Of a stretch of 64,000 nucleotides of DNA, positions 44,995 through 57,300 are shown in pieces. The translations under genes and the position numbers were made by a program. A model generated the notes under the pieces. It made no database searches. It saw only the letters and a list, made by a program, of their open reading frames with translations, and had not been told where the DNA came from. Each line of letters starts with the position of its first letter. Within the stretch, counting starts at the first letter, position 1. Origin of the DNA: Castanea sativa (Eukaryota; Streptophyta; Magnoliopsida; Fagales; Fagaceae); NCBI RefSeq assembly GCF_040712315.1, contig NC_134017.1:13422001-13486000 (forward strand), given 5' to 3'.

Positions 44995-45938
44995 TGTTGG
45001 GTTAAGATAGATTGACCCCAGTTAATTAATTCAAATACCCAAGTTGATTAATTAGGCTAAATTGCATGCAAATAGTGGAGGCATCAACAAATCACCAAAA
45101 ATACTAAATGCAGCAGAAAATAAATTTGACACGGTAATTTGTTGACAAATGAGAAAAACCTCTCACAAGTCAAAAACCCCACTGGGTGGCCACCACTCCC
45201 AAGAATCCACTAATCAACAATCAATTGGTTACAAGTATAAGAAATCTTACTACTACTTAGGCCTATCTCGAAATACCAACCTACAGTTGAACCCTTGCTC
45301 TAATACTCAATTGGACTTGATCTTCTTGTAGCCTTCTTTCCTTTGATGCACAAATCTCCAATTTGTGACTAACCCTTTTGCACAGATCTCAGTATGTGAC
45401 TAACTCTTGCAACTTGAATGGATGTTGTTGGCTGCAAAGTTCTTCACTTCATCAACAATGAAGATCAAGAAGCACATGATTACAAAACCCTATGGTGTAA
45501 AAATGTAGTAGCTTCTCACCAAAAAAAAAAAAAACTCTTTGGTCTCTGTATCCGTATATGACGGTTCTTAAAATAAGTCTTATATATGTATAAAGTTGTG
45601 AAAAAATAAACCCTAAACAAATACATAAGCTTGGGCCAAATTTCAGATCTAGAAATCTAAAAATCATAATTCACGATTGATTGAGCTTCTATCGAGCTAT
45701 CTGTCGAGCTTCTCATTTAGTCTCAAAAACAGTATCTATCGAGCTATCTATCGAGACTTAATGAAATAGCTTTTCTTCACTTGTTTCTTGGATCAATTTT
45801 CATGTCTTTAATACGAAAACTTGATATACTTGAACGACATATTTCTTGATGTATTAAACCCAAGTTAGATCTACTCAGTTACAAGTAAAATGCATTTTGT
45901 CAAAGGATTAACCAATTACATAAAATATGACCCTAACA
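44995..45938 (-). repeat. 3' LTR of the reverse family A element
   Basis: 944 bp, on the minus strand TGTTAGGGTCATATTTTATG to CTTAACCCAACA. It contains TATATAAGAC near 45590 and CTATCGAG words next to it. Confidence 0.9.
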
Positions 45939-46443
45939 ATCTCCCCCATTAGCAATCTATGACAAAAACATAAGCATAATTATTGGAGGAGTATAAAGCA
46001 ACAATCTCCATAGCTATTACAAAAAGAATTACATAAGCCTAACTATTACAATGAGCTCTTCAAAAATTTTGCAAGAAAAGAGATCATGGCATGAAAGACT
46101 TGCAACCTGTCTTTTCTAAAACACTTAAACAAGATCCATCAAGACAACAAGTGTGAAATAGAGACAAGTTATATAAAAGAGAAGACATGTGTATAGAGAG
46201 AGAAAAGAAACAACACATGTAAGATAGAGGTGAAGAAATATACATCATCATATATATAGAGAGAAGGACAACAATGTATGTAAAGGTCACAAGACCATGG
46301 TATATGAAGTGAGAAAGATACATCAAAACCTCACTACATCACTCAACGAACTCTCCCCCTAACTAGTCTATCCCTATGCTGGCTCTCCCCCTAACATCGT
46401 GACTACTTTCATATACAAAACTACTCTCTCTTTTTGTCACAAG

Positions 46444-47635
46444 TGGCAAAGGGTGAATCACTGAGAAGTAGCCATCTCATCATCAGACTCAAACCTAGAA
46501 GCATTATCATCATCATCATCTCCACCATCCAAAGAAGACTCCTCAATAGGCTCGGGTATGGGAGAAGGAATAAAACCACCAAGGTGAGATAGGCGGCGAG
46601 CGATGCGACCAATCCTAGTGTTTATCTGATGCATCTCATCAAAAAGATGGTCAAGACGACTACCAAAATCAACACGCATGAGCTAAAGCTAATCCAAGAT
46701 GGTAGCGAGGGAGACCTTTGCTCTAGACGAAGAAGGTGGAGCAGATGAAGAAGAAGGTCGAGAAGCGGGGGCAACATCCATCGTAGTAGACTTCACATGA
46801 GGCCGCTCAACGGCCAACTGTTCATCACTCTGAATATATTCCTTGCTGATGGCACCCATGGAGTAAAAGAGAGGGGAAGGAGGAATGGTGACAGGCAAGT
46901 GTGTGAGGATGCATGTGATAGCAGAAGGAAAGATAAACTTATGACGTGTTGCAGTGTCTCGATAGATATTTGTCATAGATTTTATCATATGTGAAGGAAA
47001 ATCTATAGAAAGATCCTCCATAAGAGGGAGAAGAAAATGAGCACGAGGCTCAATGATTGTGTTATAGAGTGACTGTGATGTGAGAAAAAAGGTCATCACC
47101 ATATTAAAGATCCTTGGACCCTTAGAAAACTCGGTTGTGGAGAAATTTAGAGTTTCTCCCTACACCACGAAATTCTCACAAAATAGTGAGGTCATCTCAT
47201 CTCAAGAGATAGAACGAAGATGAGTGTGACTAGGGTAGTCCGAATGTTCTACCTTAGGGATGCGTAGCACATTGAAAATGAGCTCCGGAGTGACTACGAT
47301 ACGTGTGCCTTGGAATACCATAGTAAACTTAGGCACAGAGGTGTCGATGGAGTGCATATTGGAGTAGAACTCCTATATGAAAACACCGAGACACCTCTTT
47401 GGTATCTCACATAGAGAAGCCCAACCCTGAGAGCTAAACACACGGGGAAGAGGAGTGTAAAATCAGACAGAGTGACCGGGTGTTCCGAATGAATCGTCTG
47501 GTCAGTGAAGTTCTCATAGAAGTCTTTGTGGGAATTCTCATCACGGAACCTAACGGAATCGGGAACATAGAGAGAAGAAGAAGAACCATGACGTGAGATT
47601 GGGTTCTTGAAAGGAGCAGATTTCTTGGGTGCCAT
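46444..47635 (-). pseudogene. MAPKK-type transposon protein ORF, second copy
   Basis: Starts [20 protein letters not shown] at 47635, the same N-terminus as at 23981. It continues after frameshifts with [44 protein letters not shown], a Ser/Pro-rich part, LDHLFDEMHQINTRIGRIAR and the acidic ESSLDGGDDDDDN, and stops at about 46444. The two copies share domain order, which supports one ancestral protein. Frame breaks near 47380 and 47100 make this copy a pseudogene. Confidence 0.65.
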
Positions 47636-47862
47636 AGTTAGGAAACTAAAAAAAGAAGAAAGGAAAAAAAGAAAAAAGAAAAAAGAAAAAAACACAACAG
47701 AAGAAAAATGCTTAGGAAGGAATGAAGAAAGAGGTGCAATGCATGATAATGCATGAACATTTTACATGCAAAAAAAATTGCATCATGGGCAAAAACCCAA
47801 TCCAAACTATAACACTCATAAGAGATAATCAAACACACAATCCTAGAATGCATGAAACATTG

Positions 47863-48480
47863 TTATAAAGACAAAGAATGCAATGCATGAGCGTGTGAAA
47901 TCATATTAACAACACCTAACCCAAAACTTTCATCAAAACCACAAAACCCCAAAATTTTCAACAAAAACAAAAACTTAGGTCCAAAATGCATGAAGAATGA
48001 GAAGAAGAAGAGATTTAGAACACTTACTAAGAGATTGAGGCTTGGATTAGGCCGAAATCTTAAAGGGAAGAAGGTTTTTGGTGAAAAAGTGAGGTTTGGA
48101 TCGAGAGAGAAAAGAGCGAGATCGAGATATTTGAGTTTGAAATGAACATGCTCGAACCTCAACTATATATAGAAAAACTCAGCTTGATAGATCGAGAAGG
48201 TATCGAGAACAAAAACGTGATAGATCGAGAGGTATCAATGGCAAAAGATTCTCGATAGATAGAGGAGGTACTGAGCACCTATCGAGCAGACAAAGGCTCT
48301 AAAGAATTGGCTCGATGGATCGAGCTATCTATCGAGAGGTATCAAGAGCAAACCTAGAAATCTCAATAGAAGAGACTTGTATCAAGAGGCTATCGAGCTT
48401 TCATTGAGGAGGTATCGAGCATCTATCGAGAAGCCTGAAATAAGGTTTTTCAAGGAGGAAAAACAACACAAGATGAATGC
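47863..48480 (-). other. Family A leader and CGATAG-rich spacer
   Basis: The CT-rich leader equivalent of 23590-23980 is followed (48180-48440) by dense GATCGAG / TATCGAG words. Confidence 0.6.
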
Positions 48481-49317
48481 AATCAAGATAGACACCAAAA
48501 CAAGAAATCAAGAATCATGTTAAGCACTGAAACACATCATCACCTCTAGATGCAAAGCATTCTTAGATCAAAACGTACTAAACAAGTCAAACCAATTTTA
48601 TTTTCAAAAACAAGTTTAGACAATTTAGTAAGCATATACTACCACATGTATTCCTTGTGATGACGAAATCACATTGTACTTGTACAATAGTATCAGGAGT
48701 AGAAAAGAGTTCACATCTTGTGTGTGAAACTTTAGTAAGATCACTTTATATGCTTGAACAACATATTTCTTGATGTATCAAACCTAACTTAGATTTATCT
48801 AATTACAAGTAAAGTATATTTTGTCAAAGAATTAGCCAATTACATAAAATATGATCCTAATAGTATAGACAGCCAAACAATTCCTAGGAGCTGACAGATG
48901 GCTAAGTAAGATAATTTGTACACTTTGTTTTTCAGAGACGGTTAGCCTTAAAGTCGATTGTTAAGCCATTGTATATATTATCTAAAGTCATAATATATTA
49001 CAAGTCCATCCGGATAAATGGACTAATAGATTTATATATAAGCATGCCATTACCTTCTGAATATCTTTAAATAATAATAACAAATTAAAAAGTTTGATTT
49101 CTTCAACTAGTCCTATATGCTTGGAGACTCATTCAGTTCTAATAGATTGTACAGCAATCGAAGACTCAAAGTGATCCAAAGTCAGCGTTTTGGTTTCTAA
49201 TTGTTAGGGCAAGATCAAGTGATATCTTTGATGTCACGCCATCATTCATGATGTGGTACCTCAATTATCAAAATGCCCAATGGACTACAACTAATTATTC
49301 AAACATATAAACCGCCT

Positions 49318-49339
49318 GGGGGGGGGGGGGGGGGGGGGG
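49318..49339 (+). repeat. Poly-G run of 22
   Basis: An uninterrupted G run after CCGCCT. The duplicate copy has G5-A-G14 at the same site. Confidence 0.95.
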
Positions 49340-49490
49340 ATCATATTTTGCATCATGTGAATGTGGTATACGTATATTCTGTATTAGTGCAAAAAATATC
49401 TTAAAGTGTGAAAAATATAAGCTGTAACTAGAACCCCATCCCCATGTTTAGGCATATAAACCAGCCATTTATATTACGAAAAAAAAAAAG

Positions 49491-50800
49491 GGCAAAAATG
49501 CAAAACTAACCCTCTAAGTTTCACATTTTGTCATTGCAGTCATCTAACTTTAGTTTCAATCAATTAGTCCTTTAAGTTTCAAAAGTGTTTCAATTTAGGC
49601 CTTCCACTAACTTCTGTTAATGCTCTACCATTTAGTGCAATTTTTTTTTTCTTCTTCAGTTTTTTTTAAATTAAAAAATGCAAAAAACTGATTTAAATTT
49701 TAAAAAAAAATGGTGAAAGAAAGATGTAATTAAATTGTTTTCTCTTTCTGTTAAAACTAATAATCACCCTGCAAAGGAATCCTCTCACAACAGTAAGTTG
49801 GAGGCGCTCTAGGATGGGGAAAACATCTCGTTCTTCATCATCTTCCCTTCCTGGGGCTATCAGCTGAAGATCACCCTCTACATTCACGATATTGCCCCTC
49901 TGATCTTCTCTTTGGGATTGTATTTTATCGACCAAATCCTCTCTAATAACTAAAGAGTCAACCAAAGACCTCCTGTCAAAGCCACCAAAGACATTGTTGC
50001 CACTGCTCCTCACCGGTCACTGCCGACTATCCTTGCTTGGCGGTGGTTGTCTTTCTCTTAACTCGGTTCGACTAGGCCAGTCTTCCTCTCTCTACGTTTT
50101 CTTATCAAACCCTCATTAGAGTTTCAACCCACGGCTGGGCTATTGTGTTTGGTTGGTTTCAAAGTCTTTTGGATTTGGTGAACAACCCGGTTAAGCTCCC
50201 TCTCCGATCTGGTCTGTGTTGTTGGATTCTTTCTCTCCAATCCAATATGGGTGTCCTTGGATTCTTTCTCTCTCTGATCTGATTTGGGTTTTCAAGTTTA
50301 GTTTTTAGTCAAATCTATTCTTGTTTCTGATTTTGTTTGTAAAAACCAAATGAACCACAAAAAAAGAAAAACCTAGAAACATTGTGGGTAGGGAATTTGT
50401 AAATTGTATATGTTACTGATGGTGGATGTTAGATAATTGTTTGCTGTGCTTTGTTCTGAATATGTATATTAAAATTTTGGGTCCATTTGGATGCCATTTT
50501 TAGTTGTGAATCTCGTGATCAATGTAAAGAATTTTTTTGTTGTTTGTGTGCTGGGTTTGTGGTGTGTTATGGGGATTTCTTCATTTTTTTTTTCAATTAA
50601 AATTAGTTTTTTGCATATTTAATATAAAAAACTGAAGAAGAAAAAAAAAAAAAAAAAAAGCACTTAACGGTAGAGCATTAACAGAAGTTAGTGGAAGGCT
50701 TAGATTGAAACACTTTTGAAACTTAAAAGACTGAATTGACCGAAACTAAAGTTAGAGGACTGAAATGACAAAAGATGAAACTTAGAGGGTCATTTTTGCC
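49491..50800. mobile_element. Long-TIR Mutator-like element, non-autonomous
   Basis: 1310 bp. Arms of about 200 bp are inverted copies with GGCAAAAATG ends and shared words such as CTCTAACTTTAGTTTC and CTTCTGTTAATGCTCTACC. It is absent from duplication copy B, which gives the empty site inside an A run. For the same reason the 9-bp duplication is unclear (AAAAAAAAG versus AAAAAAGAA). The interior contains a 106-codon minus frame (49693-50013) without a recognised domain; it might be captured sequence. Confidence 0.82.
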
Positions 50801-50913
50801 AAAAAAGAAAAAGAAGAAGTCCATTATGAGTAACAAAGCTACAAGTTTAACTCATAATAATTTGGCTACCACTTGCAAAACCAAAAGATAAGTAAGAAAA
50901 TAACAGGTTTCTC

Positions 50914-50917
<4 letters not shown>

Positions 50918-50959
<42 letters not shown>
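50918..50959. repeat. (TA)n microsatellite
   Basis: About 42 bases; the duplicate copy at about 61029-61042 has only about 14. Confidence 0.95.
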
Positions 50960-50962
<3 letters not shown>

Positions 50963-51025
50963 GGATTGGACCTTATCCAAAAAGTTTTTGCTTACAGTTA
51001 TTTTAATAGCAACGTGAGCTGTGGG

Positions 51026-51533
51026 CATGGTTGTTAAAATTCTGATCTAGATCTTACGATTTTACAATCCCACCCGCCCAAAACGATCTGAATCTTTCAA
51101 GGATCTTTCGATCGTTCAAGATTGATAGGATTGTACGATTCTGACGATCCCAAACGACCTTGGTTTCTTGTAATTTTCTTTAACTTGATAGAACGCTCAG
51201 TTGGACCTAAATGAAAAATAAAATCCTAATAAACCAAGTTTTTCAACTCTAATATAGAGAGGTGTCAGTTGGACCCAAATAAAAAATATCCCTATGGAGT
51301 GTCACATTTTGAGGTTTTTTGTCTCTTTAAATGATGCTTACAAATAAATGTAGTGAAGTATAATAATTATATCAATGAATGTATAATTTATGTGATTATT
51401 TAACAAACCAATGTATATTTTTTGTTTTTTTCTCAAATAATGTAAGATCTTACGATCCACGATTCGATCCTACAATCTACGATCCCAACTGCCTTTCATA
51501 ATCCTACGTAGGATCCCAATTTTGACAACCTTG
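51026..51533. mobile_element. hAT-type MITE, 508 bp, TSD G(C/T)TGTGGG
   Basis: Ends CATGGTTGTTAAAATT and, reversed, CAAGGTTGTCAAAATT. The 8-bp duplication is GCTGTGGG (51018-51025) versus GTTGTGGG (51534-51541). The interior is rich in GATCGT/ACGATC words. It sits exactly at the 5' end of the SINE. Confidence 0.9.
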
Positions 51534-51534
51534 G

Positions 51535-51700
51535 TTGTGGGTTCTAGTTAGCTCAACTAGTGAAGTCTGTAATAGTTGAATAAGAGATCTGGGGTTCAAT
51601 CCCGCCTATACCAAAAATCAATTGGTGTCTTGGTCTGATGATAAAGAATATCATCAGGAGCGGACGCCATAGGTTGAAACATTCTTAAAAAAAAAAAAAA
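51535..51700 (+). mobile_element. tRNA-derived SINE in duplication copy A
   Basis: GTGGGTTCTAGTTAGCTCAA, box B GGGTTCAATCC and an A tail of about 15, followed by ATAGCCACCTATGT. Its left TSD has been altered by the adjacent hAT insertion. Confidence 0.88.
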
Positions 51701-51725
51701 ATAGCCACCTATGTTTTAAATATGC

Positions 51726-52399
51726 CAACTATGTACACAGTGGCACAAGCAGCCAATCTTAAAAAACTAAATGGTAGCACAACAATCATGCAAGTTATAT
51801 ATGTTTCCATAACAGTAAACAAATTATAATAAAATATTAACAACTTTCTTTTCTTTTGGAGAAAGACAATATTAACAACTTAGTCAATAGGTTGTTGTGG
51901 ATTTTTTATTTACTTTTTATTTTTCTCTAGTTCAAATTGCCTAGGGATAGAAGGATGAAATTGTCGCCTTATGAGAGATACTTCCTACATGAATCTAAAA
52001 AATAGAGATGCTTCTTACTTTTGGTTAAAAATACATGGCACCTTAGGGTGTAGGAAAAAGAATTTTTTTTTTGCTAAATAGGAAAAAGACATCTCAAGAA
52101 AAGTTTCAAACATGTAGTTCAATTGCTATATGGCTAGATCGTCATACTATTTTTTTGACACACAAAATAATTATATATTTACACACACAAACGCACACAT
52201 GCATAGCTACTTTTTTTTTTTTTTTTATAGATATTCTGTAACTTTTGTTTTTTAGGAACCAGATATTCTGTAACTAGTTTGCGATTCTATCAATAAATTT
52301 TGATTTCTTAATGGGCTACATGTTCACATTGGAACACTAAGGATTATGTGATAATGACTCAATTTGTGTTTACATATGATAAGACAATAGCTCTGCATT
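51726..52399. other. Intergenic, no feature seen
   Basis: AT-rich with T runs near 52060 and 52211. No coding signal. Confidence 0.55.
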
Positions 52400-52408
52400 A
52401 ATTCTCTG

Positions 52409-52617
52409 GGATTGAGATCATGTGGGTATTGCACCTGATGCAATACCTCACTTCTCTCTTACAATTTTTTTTTTTTTTCTCATTAACTTTTACTTTTGAT
52501 TTTTCTTAACTTTTTTTCTTCGACGGTTGAGATTGATAGTTTTTTTTTTTTTTTTAGCTCTCAGTCTCAGCTGTTGGGAGGTATTGTATTAGGTGCAATA
52601 CCACCTTAACTCAATCC
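52409..52617. mobile_element. MITE, 209 bp, 9-bp TSD AATTCTCTG
   Basis: TIRs of about 38 bp begin GGATTGAGATCATGTGG and, reversed, GGATTGAGTTAAGGTGG; both contain GGTATTGCACCT. A perfect 9-bp duplication lies at 52400-52408 and 52618-52626. Mutator type by TSD length. Confidence 0.88.
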
Positions 52618-52857
52618 AATTCTCTGCAATAAAGGGTAAGGACAATTGTACTGCCAGGAATCTCAACCTAAATAGGCTAAATTACGTGCTCTCGTGCTTA
52701 GGCGCGTGGTAGCAAGAGGAAGTCTTGCACTTTCTTGCCAGAGGTGGAGTGTCCTCCCCTGTGTGAGGTAGTGTTAGTTTTTGGTTATTAGAGTGTTCGT
52801 AGTGCGGGTTCGCCTAAAAAGTACTACATAGTAAGACTTATAACGGACTTGCTAACC

Positions 52858-54339
52858 ATGGTAGAGGAGTAAGAGGAGTAGTGGAAGATACTAACGTTTA
52901 CGGAGTAAGAAGACACGGGAATAGAGCTTGATAGTGGAAGCAAAAGAGTTACAAGGAAGGTGGGGAAGTATTGTGTTGTGATGAAGATCCTTTCTCAAAG
53001 GAGCATTAATGTGGACGTTTTGAGAAAGAATTTAAGAATGTTGTGGAAGCCTAATTAAGGGGTCTAGATTTCAGAAATAGAGGAGAAACTGTTCTTGGTG
53101 GAGTTCGGAGATGAAAAGGATAAAAAGAAAGTTCTAGATATGTGCCCTTGGAGTTATGAGAAGCAACTAATCCTCATCCAAGAATACGTAGGGGAGCTGA
53201 CACCGAAGGAGATTGAAGTTAAATGGGCTCCTTTTTGGGTTCAGATCTACAATTTACCCTTGAATAGCAAGACAAAAGAGACAGGATGGGTTATTGGGTC
53301 GTGTTTAGGGTCGGTGCTAGATGTGGATGTTATAGAGGCCGGAGTGCAATGGGGCAAGCGTCTCCAATTTACAGTGCGAATTGATGTAACCAAGAGACTG
53401 GTGCGAGGGAAGAAAATCTCAATAGAAAGAGGTGAGCCTAAATGGGTTAACTTTAAATACGAGAGATTACCCAATTTTTGTTACAGGTGTGGATTCCTTG
53501 ATCATTCCCTAAAAGAGTGCAGTGAGGGGCAGACAGAAGGTGGTAAGGAAGGAACAAGCCAGCTTCAGTATGGCGCCTAGTTAAGGGGGGAGCCAATGCG
53601 AAGGGGAGGGAAGGAAGTATTAGCACAAGGAGTAAGAAGAGACACAGGGGAGCGTGGGATAGTTGAAGGAAGTCCGTCAATCTCACTAGAGCAGCGGCAC
53701 ACAGCAAAGGAAGGGGTGGAGGGAGGAAGCAGTCACATGATTGACACGACAATTCAGGCAGTCAGCTGTCCTACACTAGACGTGGGGGCAGTAATCACTC
53801 CTAAGCCTGTGTCAGAAATGTTAACTAAGAAGGGTAGGGTCAAAGAGATGGAAGGAAAGATAGAGGAGAAGGTAGCTGATTTGGGGGGAATTGGTGAGGA
53901 AAGGTCAGTTGTCAAACCCGGTTTGGTGGAAGGAATGCAAAGGGAGATAGCTGTGTGCTAAGTGCCTGAGCTAATGCCTGAAGTAATTTTGGCACCACGA
54001 ATAGACTTAAAGATGAAGGAAGTTGGGCCAGATGCAGAAAATTCAATCTTAGGCCCATTAGCATTGAGTTTCAATGATAAAAAAGGTAGGATAGCTGAAG
54101 TTTTGGGCCTAACAAGTAGGCACTGGAAGAGGTTGGCTAGGGAAAATAATAAGCAGACAGCCCAAGCTAGTGAAAGCCCAACCAAAGGTAAGAGGGACGG
54201 TCCAACACCTCTTCAAGAGCTTGACCCAAACTCAGGAAATTTAAAACGTAGGAAAGGGAATAAAGGAGGAAATCTAGATCTAAATGGTAAGGAGGAAAAG
54301 GTTGGTGATGTGGCGGTGGCTGCAGTGCAGCATCACTAA
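52858..54339 (+). pseudogene. LINE ORF1, DUF4283 and zinc knuckle
   Basis: The single frame from ATG 52858 is the best start, because downstream homology stays in this frame back to it despite stops. The DUF4283-like part includes VLDMCPWSYEKQLILIQEYV and WAPFWVQIYNLPL. It is followed by PKWVNFKYERLPNFC and the CYRCGFLDHSLKEC knuckle (CX2CX4HX4C), then LQYGA, a stop at 53578 where relatives have Trp (TGG to TAG), and a Lys/Gly-rich tail to 54339. RNA-binding role in LINE particles. Confidence 0.85.
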
Positions 54340-54344
54340 GCCAA

Positions 54345-57300
54345 TTGAGTTTGCTAGCCTAGAATTGCCGAGGAATAGGGTCATCCTTGGTAGTTCGGAC
54401 GCTCGCCAACGAGGTGAGAGCGAAAGATCCTCTTCTGGTTTTTCTATTGGATATGAAAGCTGGAATAAATCGGATTAAAGGTATTCAAAACAAGTTGGAG
54501 TATACGCAGTGTATTACAGTTCCAAGCGATGGTCGAAGTGGGGGCTTAGCGTTGCTGTGGAGAGAAGGCACTGATGTTCGTTTCAAGAGTTTTTCTAATT
54601 CGCACATTAATGTCAATATTCACGATGGTTCTATTCCAACCCCGTGGCGTGCAACTAGGTTTTATGGGCAGCCCGACGCCGCTAAAAGGTATATTTCGTG
54701 GGAACTAATGGAAGTCTTGAAGGTACAAAGTTCATTACCATTGATAGTGTTTGGGGATTTCAACAAAATTTCCCACTCCGACAAAAAGCTAGGGGGTCCG
54801 AAGAGAGATGCTAGGCAAATGAAGGATTTCAGGGAGTGCCTAAGTCGATGTGGGCTATTTGATTTGGGCTTTGTCGGGCAAAGGTACACTTGGTGCAATG
54901 GAAGAGCAGGGAAGCGGCAAACTAAGCTTAGATTGGATCAGGTAGTGGCAAGTGAGAGCTGGATTGACAATTTCTCGGAAGCGAGTGTACATCATGTTTC
55001 TATGTCAATTTCTGACCACTGTTTGCTTTCACTTTTCCTTTATCGAAGACAGTCTCGCAAGCCAGCTAGGAAGAGGTTTTTTTTTTTAGGCCATGTGGAC
55101 GAGGGAAGCAAGTTGCAAAGGGGTTATCGAGGAAGCTTGGGATCCATTGAGTACTACCGGGTTTACAATTATGGAGCATCTAAAGAGTTGCCAAGAGCAT
55201 CTTCGGGAGTGGAATTGGAGCGTGTTTGGAAATGTTAACAACACCCTAAGGCAGAAAAAAAATCATCTTTAACAACTTGAAGCCGTAGATGGTATGATTG
55301 ATAAAACGAGGGAAATTCAGGAGCTGAAAAAGGAAATCAATGAGATTCAAATAAGGGAAGAGATTATGTGGAAATAGAGGTCTAGGGCGTTGTGGCTTAA
55401 GTGGGGCAATCAAAATACGAAGTTTTTACATGCCACAGCTAGCCAACGAAGAAGGAAAAATAGAATAGACAAGTTGCAAAATCATCAGGGGGAATGGACA
55501 GATGACCAGGAGGGTATTGAAAGCATAATCTTAGAATATTTTACGAAGATCTTCAAGTCAGATAACCCCTCAAATTTTGATGCTAGCCTGTGTGCTATCT
55601 CCAAGCGGGTTTCCCAGGAAATGAATAAGGAGCTGGTGGTAGAGTTTAAGGCAGAGGAGGTATGGCAAGCTCTACAATAGATGCACCCCACAAAGGCTTC
55701 AGGCCCTGACGGTATGTCTCCCATATTTTTTCAACAATATTGGGATATAGTAGGAGCTGATGTGGTAAACTATGTCTTAGAAGCTCTAAATTCTGGTATT
55801 TTGCCCTACACCCTCAATAAAACATTTATATGTCTTATTCTAAAGGTAGCATCACCACAGAAAATTACCGAGTTCAAACCGATTAGTTTATGCAATGTAG
55901 TGTATAAAATTATCTCTAAAGTGCTTGCAAACAGGTTGAAAATTTTTTTGAAGGAGGTAATTGATGAATCTCAAAGTGCATTCGTACTAGGTAGATCAAT
56001 AATAGACAATGTGCTAGTCGCCTTTGAGACTATGCACTGCATTGATCAGAAAAGAAAGGGTAAGGAAGCTCTTGTGGCGGTGAAGCTTGATATGAGCAAG
56101 GTATACGATCAAGTTGAATGGCCCTACTTGGAAGCTATAATGAGGAAAATAGGGTTTCATGAGAAGTGGATTGCTCTTATGATAATGTGCATAAGCATGG
56201 TCTCCTACTCAGTCCTGATAAATGGGGAGCCAAAAGGGAAGATAGTTCCCTCAAGGGGCCTTCGGTAAGGGGACCCAATCTCCCCATATTTATTCCTATT
56301 ATGCACGGAAGGGTTGTCGGCTATGTTGAAGAAGGAAGAGAATGAAGGACATATTAAAGGAGTGGCAGTAAGTAGAGGAGCTCCGATTGTCTCTCATTTA
56401 CTAATCGCTGATGATAGCATTATTTTTTGTAGGGCCCCAATTGTGGAGTGTGAAAGGGTTTTGAAGGTGTTGGAGGATTATGAATGGGTTTCGGGTCAGA
56501 AAATCATTAAGGAGAAAACATTCTTATATTTTAGTAAGACAACGAGCATGGAAATGCAAGACCAGGTCAAGCAAAGGCTAGGTGCCAAGATAGTTAGAAA
56601 CCACGAGAAATACTTGGGGCTTCCACCTTTAGTTGGAAGAGGAAAAAGGAAAGCTTTCCATCAGATAAAGGATCAGGTGGGAAGAAGAATTGCATGGTGG
56701 AAGGGTAAGCTCTTATCCAATGCAAGTAGAGAAATCCTTATAAAAGCTGTCGCACAAGCCACACCTACATACACTATGAGTGTTTTCAAGCTCCCGAGCT
56801 CTCTGTGTAAGGATTTGAACTCAATGATGGGAAATTTCTGGTGGGGCCAAAAAGGAAGGGACAGGAGATTGGCATGGGTTTCATGGGAGAAATTATGCAA
56901 ACCAAAGTCCGAGGGCGGTATGAGGTTTAGAAACCTTAAGGCTTTCAATTTGGCACTCTTAGTGAAGCAAGGCTGGAGAATTATGGAGCAACCAAACTCT
57001 CTAGTCCATAGAGTTTACAAAGCTAAGTACTTTGAAAAGGAGTCGTTCTTAAATGCTTATGTGGGTAGGAAACCTTCCTACATGTGGTGAAGTATTATGG
57101 CAGAAAGAGATATAATTAAGAAGGGCTCTTGGTGGTGCATTGGAAATGGGCAAAAAGTTCACATTTGGAATGATAGGTGGATTCCAAGGCCAAATTCATC
57201 CAAAGTAGTCAGCCCTCGGAGAGCTCAATATAAGGAAGTGATGGTTTCAGACCTCATTGATATAGATAGGGAGAGCTGGGATGTAGCCAAGGTCAAAAGC

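Larger units (their letters stand above)
44995..48862 (-). mobile_element. Family A element, reverse orientation, TSD GTATA
   Basis: The 3' LTR is 44995-45938. The polypurine tract (reverse of ATCTCCCCCATTAGCA) is at 45939-45954. The internal region holds the MAPKK-type ORF and spacer, and a 5' LTR remnant of about 125 bp is at 48738-48862, ending ATA where TG is expected after reversal. GTATA flanks both ends (44990-44994 and 48863-48867), so the ends are original and the element lost DNA internally. There is no gag or pol. Confidence 0.88.
48565..51725. repeat. Segmental duplication, copy A
   Basis: Aligns with 59567-61302. Both contain the family A spacer and 5' LTR remnant, the identical junction to GTATAGACAGCCAAACAATT, a long poly-G, the AT repeat and a SINE with the same TSD. 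The first 200 bases after the LTR differ at only a handful of positions. Copy A carries extra insertions: the TIR element 49491-50800 and the hAT MITE 51026-51533. Confidence 0.92.

Noticed and set aside
45452..45667. 71-codon minus-strand frame
   Set aside because: Chance frame within the family A LTR.
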